The notes under the pieces were generated by a model. That model had not been told where the DNA came from. It ran no database searches and worked only from the letters and a program-made list of their open reading frames with translations. 64,000 nt of DNA from Thamnidium elegans (lineage: Eukaryota; Mucoromycota; Mucoromycetes; Mucorales; Mucoraceae), in NCBI GenBank assembly GCA_025201345.1, contig JAIXMG010000026.1:62001-126000 (forward strand), read 5' to 3'. Shown one piece after another: positions 51,378 to 60,500 of this stretch (its first letter is position 1; every line of letters starts with the position of its first letter). Both the position numbers and the translations under genes were made by a program.

Positions 51378-54136
51378 ATGCGTCCTATTATCTATCCTGA
51401 AACAGAAGAACTAATCCGAAATAAAAAGCAACAGAAGTTTCAGGTACGTGTTGAAGAGGAAAGGCAATCTAGCAATAGAAGAAGAGGTAACATTGAACTA
51501 TAACAGTTTCTGTGAATTTTATTGATCATATTGATAACGTTATCTAACTGTTATATTGACTCAGGTGAAAGAAAAAAAGACACACCAGAGGAGAAAAAAG
51601 CCAAGGCGGATGCAAGAAAAAGAAGAAGAATAGAACAGGATTCTTCATCTTCTGGACCTGTTTGCAAGTCCTGTGGCCAACCTGGTCATACTACTTCTGC
51701 TTCTCGTTTATGTCCCAACCATGAATATACTATCAAAGAACGATTAGGAATGGCTTTCCCTACTTCTTATCAATTGTATACCGTTTCTATAACGCTTGAA
51801 TCTTTCATCAGGCAAGATGAAGGGAATCCGAACAAACTATTAGAATATCAAGAGAGAATAATTACACAGTCTTCATTTTTACGAGAGGTTGTTTATAAAG
51901 CACAGCTTTTAGTTAATTATTATATTTTAAATAATGCAAACAACAATGTCGAGTATCTCTCAAATGATATATTTGAAAAAAAACTTCTGGTACAGAGTTT
52001 GTAGATTAATTTATGGGAAAATCACCATTGAAGAACTACAAAACTTTTATCCAAGACTTCCTGGCATTCAAGAAGCCTATAACCATTTACAAGCGTTAGA
52101 AAATGTCAATCTTTTAGTTGAAAAAGAAGGTCTAGTAGGGTATGGCCAAATTGTTTCGTCTGCTTGTGATACTGTAGCTACTGCCTATAACAACTTCTAC
52201 GTGGAAAATTATGAAACGTATATTGGAAACTATTTTATATACAGACTAAAGCAGGAGTATACTGTAAGTATTAACGAAAATACTAGTTTACATAACTATT
52301 ATACTCATGAACTTTATTTATAAGAATATTAAAATGCCACTTGTAAAAAAGATTGTATATGATTATGTCTTAGATGAAGTCTTAAAGAACGACACAAGGT
52401 CAGATATGCCAGAAGATTTTATTACACAAGATGGTCTTAATAGTGCACCAAATCTACAAGCATTTTTAAACGATATCATTCAGCCAGTTAGAAACAGAGC
52501 ACCTCGGCTCCCACTTTCAAGAGAGGAAGTGACCAAAAACCCGTTCATTGTTCTATCGATAATGACTTATATTATCGAATTCTATGAGCAGGTCAATATA
52601 CAACTTCAGGAAAATGCGCAGCCAGAACAGTCAGAAGAGCTACTAGAACAAACAACAGAGCAACCGCTGGCTCAAACGGTTGAGTTAGTCCGTCCTCAAA
52701 CACGAATGCGACAACCCCAGAGGCCTCGCTTGTTTTCTCTTTTTCCAAATCCTAGTCTTAAATGGCGGTTCATAAAGATTGATGGTCAAAATTTGTCAAC
52801 TCTTTTCCTTGATACACGGCTTCAAAGAGAAGAAAACGAAACAAATTTCGCATTCGCTACACGTTGCTTTTTCAATTCTTTCGATTTTACCAAGCTGAAA
52901 ATCAGAAAGTATGTTTTTTTTAATCCCCCCTCTCCCAATTAAGATCATTATTAATATTTATTACAATAGCTTGACAAAATTACAAGAATTACCAAGACAG
53001 AAAAGACGGATGTTCTTGAACAGTATATACACTGATGGATATACCTGTAGAATTTCTTTTGCAAGGAGTGTCCCAGAAACCCTTGAAGAAGATAAAGTCA
53101 ATCTTGAAATCGCAGATTTCAACGCAGACGAAATTGAAAACTTTTTCCGTCCTTGTTTTCTAGACCCTGGCCGTAAGAATGCATATGTGGCATATTATGG
53201 AAATGAACAGGTCAGGTCTCTGACAGTAAATGAATACTATTGCTCTTCTGGATCTGTAAATCGAGCAAGAAAACAAGATACCTTCAAAATCGAACAAGGC
53301 ATAAAGGATCTAGAGACTCAAATCCCGACGACTAAAACTTCTTCTGTTGATTCTTACATCAACCACCTAGCATATGTACTGACTCATTTGAGGCGTTTTT
53401 TTTTAATTTTTATGACTTCAGAACAGCTTCAATTAAATGGAACAATTATTATGGAAGGCAATGTGCCCTCGAAGAAGCTTGCAATATTCTGATTAATGGT
53501 GGGAAAAAAATATAACCCCAATCGAAGAAAGAAAACAAAATCAAATAGACGGAAACGAAAAAAAATGGTCAACCGACGAACTCTCGATTCTCGCAATCTA
53601 CCAATAGAAATAAAGTAATAGTATATTTTCCAAGTATATGATCATCTTACTAACATCCATTTATATTTTAGACGGACTAACCACAAAAGTCATTTCGTTG
53701 AAGGGGACAGAACAAAGATGCCTTTGGTGATTTTCGGTGATGGTTTAAAAGGGAGTAGCCATGTGAAGTACAAAGGACGACGAGTTGGCGTTTCTGATGT
53801 CATCTATAAGAATTTAAAAAGAAGACAAAACCTCGGGGAGGTGTTATTGCTTGATATAAATGAGTTCCGGACCTCTTCTGTAAGTCATTACAATACAATT
53901 AAGCGCTTATTAAGTCAATTAATTATCCTTCTATAAAATAGGTCTGTCCGAATTGCAAAGAAATGAAGCTTAGAACTCATAAAGTTGACGACAAATCTTT
54001 CTTTAATATATTGATCTGCAACGATTGTAATATATTTTGGAATAGAGATATCCTCGCTGCAAAAAATATTATGTTCATCGCACGCCAGATCTGGGCTGGT
54101 ATGGACCGACCAACAATTTTTACACGTCAAAATTGA
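51378..54136 (+). pseudogene. Fanzor (eukaryotic TnpB-like RNA-guided DNA endonuclease), three homopolymer frame breaks
   Basis: Exons 51378..51486, 51565..52263, 52325..52908, 52970..53614, 53672..53879 and 53942..54136 (about 810 codons) with GT-AG introns. N-terminus: basic leader, then a zinc knuckle CKSCGQPGHTTSASRLCPNH. Middle: helical region (NFWYRVCRLIYGKITIEEL). Nuclease part: RuvC-I LDPGRKNAYVAYYG, VIFGDGLKG, then YKGRRVGVSDVIYKNLKRR, INEFRTSSV with the rearranged Fanzor glutamate, zinc ribbon CPNC...CNDC and RuvC-III WNRDILAAKNI. These are hallmarks of Fanzor/OrfB proteins, which cut DNA guided by an RNA encoded next to the gene. Frame breaks are at an A8 (51976-51983, one extra), a T9 (53396-53404, one short) and an A7 (53504-53510, one extra). 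No other lesion is seen in the nuclease core, so either recent decay or sequence error is possible. Marked pseudogene only because the frame is not continuous as given. Confidence 0.85.
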
Positions 54137-54210
54137 CAACGCACCACATAGAACGTGGTTGTTTCGCGTCTTCGGACAAAAAACTTAAAGATTGCTACAG
54201 GTAAGAGAGT
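54120..54210 (+). ncRNA. Candidate Fanzor guide-RNA scaffold (fRNA/omegaRNA-like) at the 3' end of the Fanzor gene
   Basis: Immediately after the stop, 54137-54161 can fold into a bulged hairpin (CCAC 54144-54147 with GTGG 54155-54158, CAA with TTG outside). Then GTTT 54161-54164 pairs with AAAC 54181-54184 around GTC-TTCG-GAC, a UUCG tetraloop. In TnpB and Fanzor systems the guide scaffold overlaps or follows the nuclease 3' end. This is a positional and structural prediction only; extent and guide are unknown. Confidence 0.35.
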
Positions 54211-54657
54211 ATATAAATACATGACTAATAGAAACTTGATATATACTAACACTCAATATGCCCTATTTTTGAATCTGTATTCTGTTTTCCTATTGCTGTC
54301 CCATATTCCCTTCTATATCTCATATTCCCTTCTGTGTCCCAATTTTGTAACCTTGTCCCAATCTAATTTGGAAATGATCAAAAATTTATTTACTTTGTCC
54401 AAAAAAAGGTAAGAGTATATAACCCGCAAAAAATGACCGTTATATAAAACAAATTCGATTTTAAAATAGATGCACTGTACCTAAGTTTTTCTCTTTTTCT
54501 TTGTAACTTGGTTACAAATTGCATATTTTTCTGCACATTTTTTAGTCATACTTGTGTCCAGGCTCGAATAGGAATAAAAAGGAAATTCAAAATAATCGTG
54601 TCGCACTTGAAAAAAATAAAATGTTGTATAGAATTCTATATGAACTTTAAAGACCAC

Positions 54658-54658
<1 letters not shown>

Positions 54659-54718
<60 letters not shown>
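54659..54718. repeat. Poly-A tract, 60 bases
   Basis: Uninterrupted run of A, the longest homopolymer in the window. It could be a retroposon tail or an assembly-length estimate; no upstream retroposon body was recognised. Confidence 0.9.
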
Positions 54719-54720
<2 letters not shown>

Positions 54721-55022
54721 AGGATTGTAGTCTTAATTGGTGCGGTTGATTTTTTTTTTTTTTTTTGGTGATTAATCTATAATCAGTGCTCTCACCCATA
54801 AAAGGGTTATGTATCTATCTGCTCTTTTTAACTTACAATTTTGTCATGCTGAGGCCATCTTATTTATTTTCTAAAAGTCTATAAAAAGGCTCATATCTTC
54901 AATTTAATAAAACAATAATCTCTTTTAGTCTGATAAACTTTTTTTTTTTTTTTTGATATTTACTCTGTCAATATCACACTCATATAGCTCAGCGGTAACA
55001 AAAAAAAATGAAATAACAAAAT

Positions 55023-55131
55023 TTGTTACCTCATCATGTTACCTTTTGTTACCTTTTGTTACCTTTTGTTACCTTTTGTTACCGCATAGTTGTTTTGTTA
55101 CCTCAACATATTACCTCAACATGTTACCTTC
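55023..55131 (+). repeat. GTTACC minisatellite
   Basis: Five perfect 10-bp units of the type GTTACCTTTT at about 55038-55083, flanked by degenerate GTTACCTCA/ATGTTACC copies to 55131. Not a TTAGGG-type telomere repeat. Function unknown. Confidence 0.8.
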
Positions 55132-55348
55132 TCATGTCATAGGATTTGGAAAATATTTGGTCATTTACTTTACCTAACAAGTATACTCCTGGTACTGACC
55201 TAATGAGCAAGTGGATTCTAGATGATAAATAGGTAATAAACATCATCGTTACAAAAGTTATTGGTAGGTATAACCGTAGACATTGAAAGGACTTAGGAAT
55301 AATCATTAACTGTTATTAACCTATTTATGTGGAGCTGCAAAAGATAAA

Positions 55349-55620
55349 GGTTAATTCTTGGTACACCACCAATGCTAATTTAAGACGTAATTTTTTGGTG
55401 CACTTCCAACAATAACAGGTGCTTTACATGTAAAAACGGCTTTTTTTAATATCGTGAGAAAAGAAATTGTAATATAAATATCACAATGATTAAATAAATC
55501 CTTTTTATCATGATTAAAATGACCTATTTATCCATTATTTTTTAACAATGAATCCATATACAAGCAAGTACTTTTTATATAAATATTTCGAAAAGAGCTT
55601 CCCTAAATATTTAAAAGCTT
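55349..55620 (+). repeat. Copy 1 of a non-autonomous repeat family
   Basis: Starts GGTTAATTCTTGGTACACC and shares, in the same orientation and order, long stretches with 58277-58620: GGTGCACTTCCAA-AATAACAGG, TTTACATGTAAAAACG, GATTAAATAAATCC and ATATACAAGCAAGTAC. Its first ~35 bases are also an imperfect inverted match to 58661-58692. Likely a MITE-type element; this copy lacks a clear right end. Confidence 0.6.
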
Positions 55621-55656
55621 GCGTTTTACACTAGACGCTTTCATCCTTAATATATC

Positions 55657-55975
55657 GTGGCTTTGTACCCCCATATATGGACAGAATCTCGAATTATTCC
55701 CAGAAACAGTAATGGTGAATATAAGAACCCACTATTTAAAACGTATCATGAAAATATTAAAGACGAGGTACATCAAATTCCAGCTTTATTAGATATACTT
55801 TTAGAAAATAAATGCGTAGTTGATTTTGATAAAGCTTTATTTGCAACAACTCAAAACAGTACTTTCTCGAATTTCATGAAAAAAAAAAAGGTGATATAAG
55901 TCCCGAATTATTGATTGCATCATATGAGAGTTATATAAAAGATGACATTATTACCTTAAAAAAGAACTCTCAATA
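55657..55975 (+). pseudogene. Unrecognised ORF, possibly a gene fragment
   Basis: A frame without ATG at its start reads LYPHIWTESRIIPRNSNGEY and continues to 55880, where a 10-base A run separates it from GDISPELLIASYESYIKDD in another frame ending with TAA at 55975. It lies directly upstream of the DUF3425-like ORF and could once have been its N-terminal part or a separate gene. Family unknown. Confidence 0.35.
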
Positions 55976-55982
55976 ACCAAGA

Positions 55983-56752
55983 ATGAATTTTCCAAAAGAG
56001 AATACGAAAAGGGCAAAGTTCTCTCCTGTTCAGCCTGAAGAAACCATAGATCAAGATATGTCACTGAATAAAGAACGATCTTCTCCGCCTGAAGACACTA
56101 TGTCTCCTGTACAACAGTATACTCGTCTATATGATGCTTCACCTTCTATAGTTCAATTAAAACCACAATCTCAGCCAATCCCACAAACAACGCAGCAACC
56201 ATATATACCACAACCTACTAGTAATAGTCAAGCTATTACTATTCAACGAAAGCCTCTCGTTGGTGTCATTTATGAATCACCTCTATTAAAAACATCTGAG
56301 AATTTTGTGAATATGCCATCATCACAGGCTTTACATATTTTAAGTCTTCAATTAAAGTTGGGTAGTATTCTGGGGAATATGAAATCTGCTGCATTATTAC
56401 GAAGTATGTACACAAAAAAGTAACAATTTAAAATGTGTGTGTTTACCAATTATATATTTTTTTCTTTGCGGCTTTACAAAGAGTGATACCACACGATATG
56501 AGAATTGATTATGTCCCAGGAGCATCAATTCGTAATCGAATGATTTTATTCCAAAGTTATTATGATATTGATAAATGTTTTGATTATTTGACACAGAAAT
56601 CAGTATTTATGGGAGACGATGTGCGTGATTCCAGAAACTGGGAAGCAGACCCTAAATATTCGATGCAATTTTGGTTTATCTCTCACTTATTAGTGGATCA
56701 AAGCTACAAGGATTTTATGGATAACGACGATGCGAATATATTACGTAAATAA
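55983..56752 (+). CDS. DUF3425-like protein (bZIP-associated domain), possibly C-terminally truncated
   Basis: Exons 55983..56403 and 56484..56752 give 229 residues. The first ~100 residues are Pro/Gln/Ser-rich (QSQPIPQTTQQPYIPQPT). The second exon reads IPHDMRIDYVPGASIRNRM and later NWEADPKYSMQFWFISHLL, which fits the DUF3425 pattern (Pro-Gly-Arg-type start, then W-E...F...WF), a domain found after bZIP regions in fungal transcription factors. No bZIP is seen here. The frame ends at TAA 56750-56752, but stays open afterwards to 56878 with a basic Ser/Arg tail (TAFTRKSFRRSRRMALPS), so the stop may be a truncating mutation. It lies between two copies of a repeat family. Confidence 0.5.
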
Positions 56753-56878
56753 TACGTGGGAGATAATTCTAATGATTCTGACGGTGCTAACAATGGAGAA
56801 CATATATCTGTTGAAAGATCGACTGCTTTCACACGTAAATCATTTAGAAGAAGCCGTAGAATGGCACTTCCTTCTTAA

Positions 56879-58088
56879 AGTAGTCGCCCCAAAATATAAT
56901 GGATAACTGTGTGTTTCTAAAACGTAATAAAAACTAATTCATAAATTATATGTGGCGTTGAACACTACTTGAACAAACCTCATTATTTATTTGTATATTC
57001 TCTTTTGGAATTACTAGAGCTATCCTTAGTGAGAGGATTAATAAATGAAAGATTAGTTTATTGTAGGGGGAAAGTAATCCTCGGTTGTAAAATACAGACA
57101 TGGTACTGATACTGTATTTAAAGAGATAAATAATATTGTCAAGCGTATAACAAAGAACTAAAACCATAAAAGTAAATTCTTCTGTCTCGAACATTATATT
57201 GTTCTTTTTTTTTTAAAAAAAAAATAGATTCTATCAATTTATCACTAGGGAAAATTGGAATGATTAAATAGGCTGTTATGGAAACAGATTATATTTTGAC
57301 GGGTAATATTAATTTATCACTTATAAAGAGAAAGAAAAAGGTATTATTTCGTAAGCTGATGATACTTGCGTGAGAAGTGTTTTGTCAAGTTTTTTTTTGT
57401 TAAAAGTAAACAAATCTGCACAATTTTTTATTATAAACTGCGAATACTTTCACATACTCTTTATATATATATACTTACTCTGGTAGTAGTATCACCACTT
57501 CCTATATAAAAAAACAAATAATATTGATGTTTCCCGAGAGGTACATAGTTAAAGAGATATAAAGATGAAGAAAATAAAAAAAATTAAAAGGAAAAGTATG
57601 TCTAATTTGTACTACCTTTTTTCTTTTTGCATGATTTGTTTACTTTGCTGTAAAAAAAAAAATTACAAGCAAACCGAGCACGGTAACCTTTTCCAAAAAT
57701 GGTTTATTATAAATATTTCTGTTAAAAATACTGCAGTTATAAAAGTATTAAATTGTAGAACACGTTTGGTGTATGGTATTATCTTGGTCGTTTTTTTTTC
57801 TTAAGAACTTTAAAGCAACTAAAATTATCAAGGGTTTATCGTTAATGTTTGTAGCACACATTAAAAAAAGAATCATGCAAAGAGTTTTAGCAATTACTGA
57901 TTATGCGCAATTACAGGTCCGAAAAAAATAAGGCGTGGGCCTGAAAGCTTTGAAAAGTAACCAATAACCTCTCTTTGAGGGTTTCAAGCTCCGTCATGAA
58001 CCAACTTTTTTTTTTCTTTTTTTTTCACTTTTCAGAACCACAATTTGGTTGAAACAATCCTTCTCCCTTATAAATAAGTCTGTAGATA
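56879..58088. other. Intergenic region
   Basis: 1.2 kb with only short, composition-driven ORFs. Nothing supported apart from a possible promoter of the structured segment that follows (TATAAATA at 58069-58076). Confidence 0.5.
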
Positions 58089-58206
58089 AGCTTGTGCTGC
58101 ATCTTCAGGCGATCAAAGACGACCACATCTCTAGGGAGGGTGTGGTAAGAGAGGTGCCCGGCAGGTGTCCTATGTATGCAAGCTAAGTTGCACAGGTCTG
58201 TCTTTT
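58089..58206 (+). ncRNA. Candidate structured small RNA of unknown class
   Basis: A conspicuously G+C-richer block in AT-rich DNA. AGCTTG (58089-58094) pairs with CAAGCT (58179-58184), and CCACA (58122-58126) pairs with TGTGG (58140-58144) inside it. A TATA-like box lies about 20 bp upstream and a T4 run follows the block, as for polymerase III genes with upstream promoters. I could not match it to U-snRNAs, U3, RNase P/MRP, SRP or 5S RNA. Low confidence. Confidence 0.3.
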
Positions 58207-58276
58207 CCCTTCGTATTTAAAATGAAAATGAAAAATAACTTTTATAGCTACTTAATAATTGCGAAAGAGTGACTTT

Positions 58277-58692
58277 TAGGTGAATTCTTGGTACACCACT
58301 ATTTACATCACCTGTGCCAATTTATGACGTATTTTTCGGTGCACTTCCAATAATAACAGGTTCTTTACATGTAAAAACGACTTTAATATCGTGATATTTA
58401 TAGTACAATTTCCTTTCTCACGATGATTAAATAAATCCTTTGAATAAACCTCGTTTTATCATGGTTGAATAAACCCCATTTTATCATAGTTAAATAAACT
58501 CCTTTTTATCATAATTAAAATCACCTATTTATTCTTTCCTTTTCCTTTCCTTTTTTTTTTAACAATGAATTCATATACAAGCAAGTACCTTTTATATAAT
58601 CAAATATCTAGCCATTTCAAAAGACCTTCCCTATGATACGGTGGTGTACCAGGAATTTCCCTAAATTGGCATTGGTGTGCCAAGAATTAACC
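58277..58692 (+). mobile_element. MITE-like element, copy 2 of the repeat family
   Basis: About 415 bp. The left end (TTCTTGGTACACCAC) and the right end, read inversely (GGTTAATTCTTGGCACACCA at 58692 backwards, and CCTGGTACACCACC at 58655 backwards), are imperfect inverted repeats. The interior matches 55349-55620 in direct orientation and has extra GTTTTATCATGGTT-type tandem units (58449-58520). No coding capacity. Confidence 0.6.
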
Positions 58693-58850
58693 AAAATAAA
58701 TATACCGATTTTGATTGAGGTACAGCACACCGCAAATACGAGCTTCTATAGAAGACTCATAAAGTATTCTTTATCAGTTCGGGAGCAGTACCCCGTATTA
58801 CGATTGTGGTCGCTATATGCGTTCACAACACCTCCAATGAACTTCTTGAA

Positions 58851-59494
58851 ATGAGCTCCGTTTCTGATTCTGTACCTTCTATGAAAGAATTGCCTTCACA
58901 TGGCTGGGGCTAAGTCTTGTTTTTTGATTAACAAAGAATCAATACTGAACTTTGTAAATGAAACGTCTTTGGAACCACTTGTTACGCTCGCTCATTTCTT
59001 TGTTGAACAACAACTTTCTTTACTTCATATTAAAAGACATGATGATGCTGCTGTTCAACTTCTTTACAGTATTGCAAAACTTATATTTGAAGGTGAAATT
59101 GTTGCTGATAAAGACAAAGATGATGCTTTAGAAGAAATTTATACTGAATCGTACAACCAATTAACTATGGCTAAGGGGTTATTAGCCGAAGATGTTTCTA
59201 ATGACACCGCTCGTAAACGTACTATTGATTGCCTCGATAGCGGTATTAAATTTATAAATGATTTCAAAAAAGAAACACAAGATCAGCCCGTATTCTTCTG
59301 ATAAGATAATCCAACCTACTGCTCGTGTTCAAAGAATAAATCGTGATTGGAGATTTGTTGATTCTTACCACGAAGAAAAAGATAAAGATATGGATTGGAA
59401 CAAATGCTTTGAACTTGCAAAAGAAAAAGGATTATTTAAAAAGTACACTAAGATAGATAGTGCAAAAGCAGCCTACTTTCGTGCCAAAAAATGA
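58851..59494 (+). pseudogene. Unrecognised helical protein gene with frame breaks
   Basis: Three overlapping frames together look like one protein: MSSVSDSVPSMKELPSHGWG from 58851, then ILNFVNETSLEPLVTLAHFF to 59301, then PTARVQRINRDWRFVDSYHE to 59494. The composition is helical and well mixed, unlike the surrounding DNA. The changes at about 58900 and 59295 are not explained by introns with good signals. No family recognised; transposon cargo is possible given the neighbourhood. Confidence 0.4.
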
Positions 59495-59865
59495 ATAAAA
59501 AATATTTTTACCGCATTTTGTTGCCTCTTTTTTTGTTGTTGCTTTTGTCATCCTCATAACCTCCCATGAATTACAAACTTCCACAAAGTGCGTTAGATCT
59601 TAAATAGACAAAAATTAATTTTGGTTTCAAATCAAAAAATAATTGATAATAGAAATTGGTTACTTTTTTTTTTTTAGGATTGAATGACATAAGTTGTTAT
59701 ATGATTAACATTTTTTTTTTGAACTAAATCTTTTATGACTACATTATTGGTGTTAAGTCCGAAGGACAAAAGGAAGATGTAGCCTTTTAATATGGCGATA
59801 TCGAAAAGATAATTGACTTCGATTCAGTTACTGAAACCATATTACCGAAAATTTAAAAACTGTAT

Positions 59866-60500
59866 CGATTGATGACGGTAAGAGAAAGTACAAGAAGTAC
59901 ACTCCCGAGCAAGTCCGTCTGTTTATTTAGATAATGCAAAATGAAGGCACTACTGTACCTAAAACGGCAGTACGCTGCAATATTCCAAGACAAAGCGCTT
60001 ACACCCTGCTCAAGGAGTTCAACGCTGGCAACGGTAATGTATTGCCTGGTTTTGCTCCGAATTTGGAACGGTCAATTTTCCCAAAGTTGACTCTTAAACA
60101 AAGGCGGATGCAGAAAAGCTAAAACAAGAGTATTCGAACCCTGCCACCAGAAAAAGAGAAGCAAAAGTCCCTGAAAAGAAACAGCCTTTAAAAACGGGTA
60201 CCACACCTTAGCATATTGTGAAGCTCTTGGAAATTTTAATGACCACTCTTGATAGGCACAACAAAAAGAATTCTTTATCCTAATGGATAATTGGAGAATT
60301 CATCAATCCGCATCTGTTGCTGATGTTGTCAATAAAAGAGGTTACAAACCTTTGTCCATGTCTCCCGTACTCTCCTTTTTTGAATCCTATCGAATAATGC
60401 TGATCAAAAATAAAGAGCAGTATTAAGAGTAACCCACTTGATAAAGCAAATACATTGACATATCGCCTTCCTGCAGCTTATTGATCAGTTACTGTTTAGG
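59866..60500 (+). pseudogene. Decayed Tc1/mariner-like transposase
   Basis: An N-terminal segment KRKYKKYTPEQVRLFI, a stop at 59928-59930, then the helix-turn-helix-like MQNEGTTVPKTAVRCNIPRQ. Downstream, after frame changes, LMDNWRIHQSASVADVVNKRG gives the second Asp region and LNPIE near 60390 the Glu region, as in Tc1/mariner transposases. The first Asp region was not found, so it is a truncated, dead copy, different from the 48.9-kb transposase. The 59495-59865 flank holds nothing else. Confidence 0.65.

Larger units (their letters stand above)
54211..55348. other. Right flank of the Fanzor locus, low-complexity DNA
   Basis: Contains repeated GTCCCA motifs (54298-54361), a 60-base A run (54659-54718), a T run (54749-54766) and a GTTACC minisatellite. 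A motif TAGATGCAC followed by TTTTTCTCTTT near 54467-54496 also occurs at 51322-51347, just before the Fanzor start. No gene supported. Confidence 0.5.

Noticed and set aside
48760..54371. CCAAATTAG / CTAATTTGG as terminal inverted repeats of the Fanzor transposon
   Set aside because: Only nine bases match, flanks show no TA or other duplication, and AT-rich nonamers are expected by chance.
54659..54718. Poly-A run as the tail of a LINE or SINE
   Set aside because: No reverse transcriptase, polymerase III boxes or target-site duplication found upstream.
55023..55131. CRISPR-like or telomeric array
   Set aside because: The units are contiguous 10-mers without spacers and do not match TTAGGG-type telomere repeats.
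57565..57804. 79-codon plus-strand ORF starting with KKIKKIKRKS
   Set aside because: Low-complexity, Lys/Ile-driven ORF in AT-rich DNA with no supporting feature.
58089..58206. U3 snoRNA, 5S rRNA, U-snRNA, RNase P/MRP or tRNA identity for the structured block
   Set aside because: Recalled conserved boxes of these RNAs are not present in the required order; only a loose TTCAGG resemblance to U3 was seen.
60120..60145. tRNA T-loop-like ATTCGAACCCTGCC
   Set aside because: No acceptor, D or anticodon stems around it; it lies in the decayed Tc1/mariner gene.
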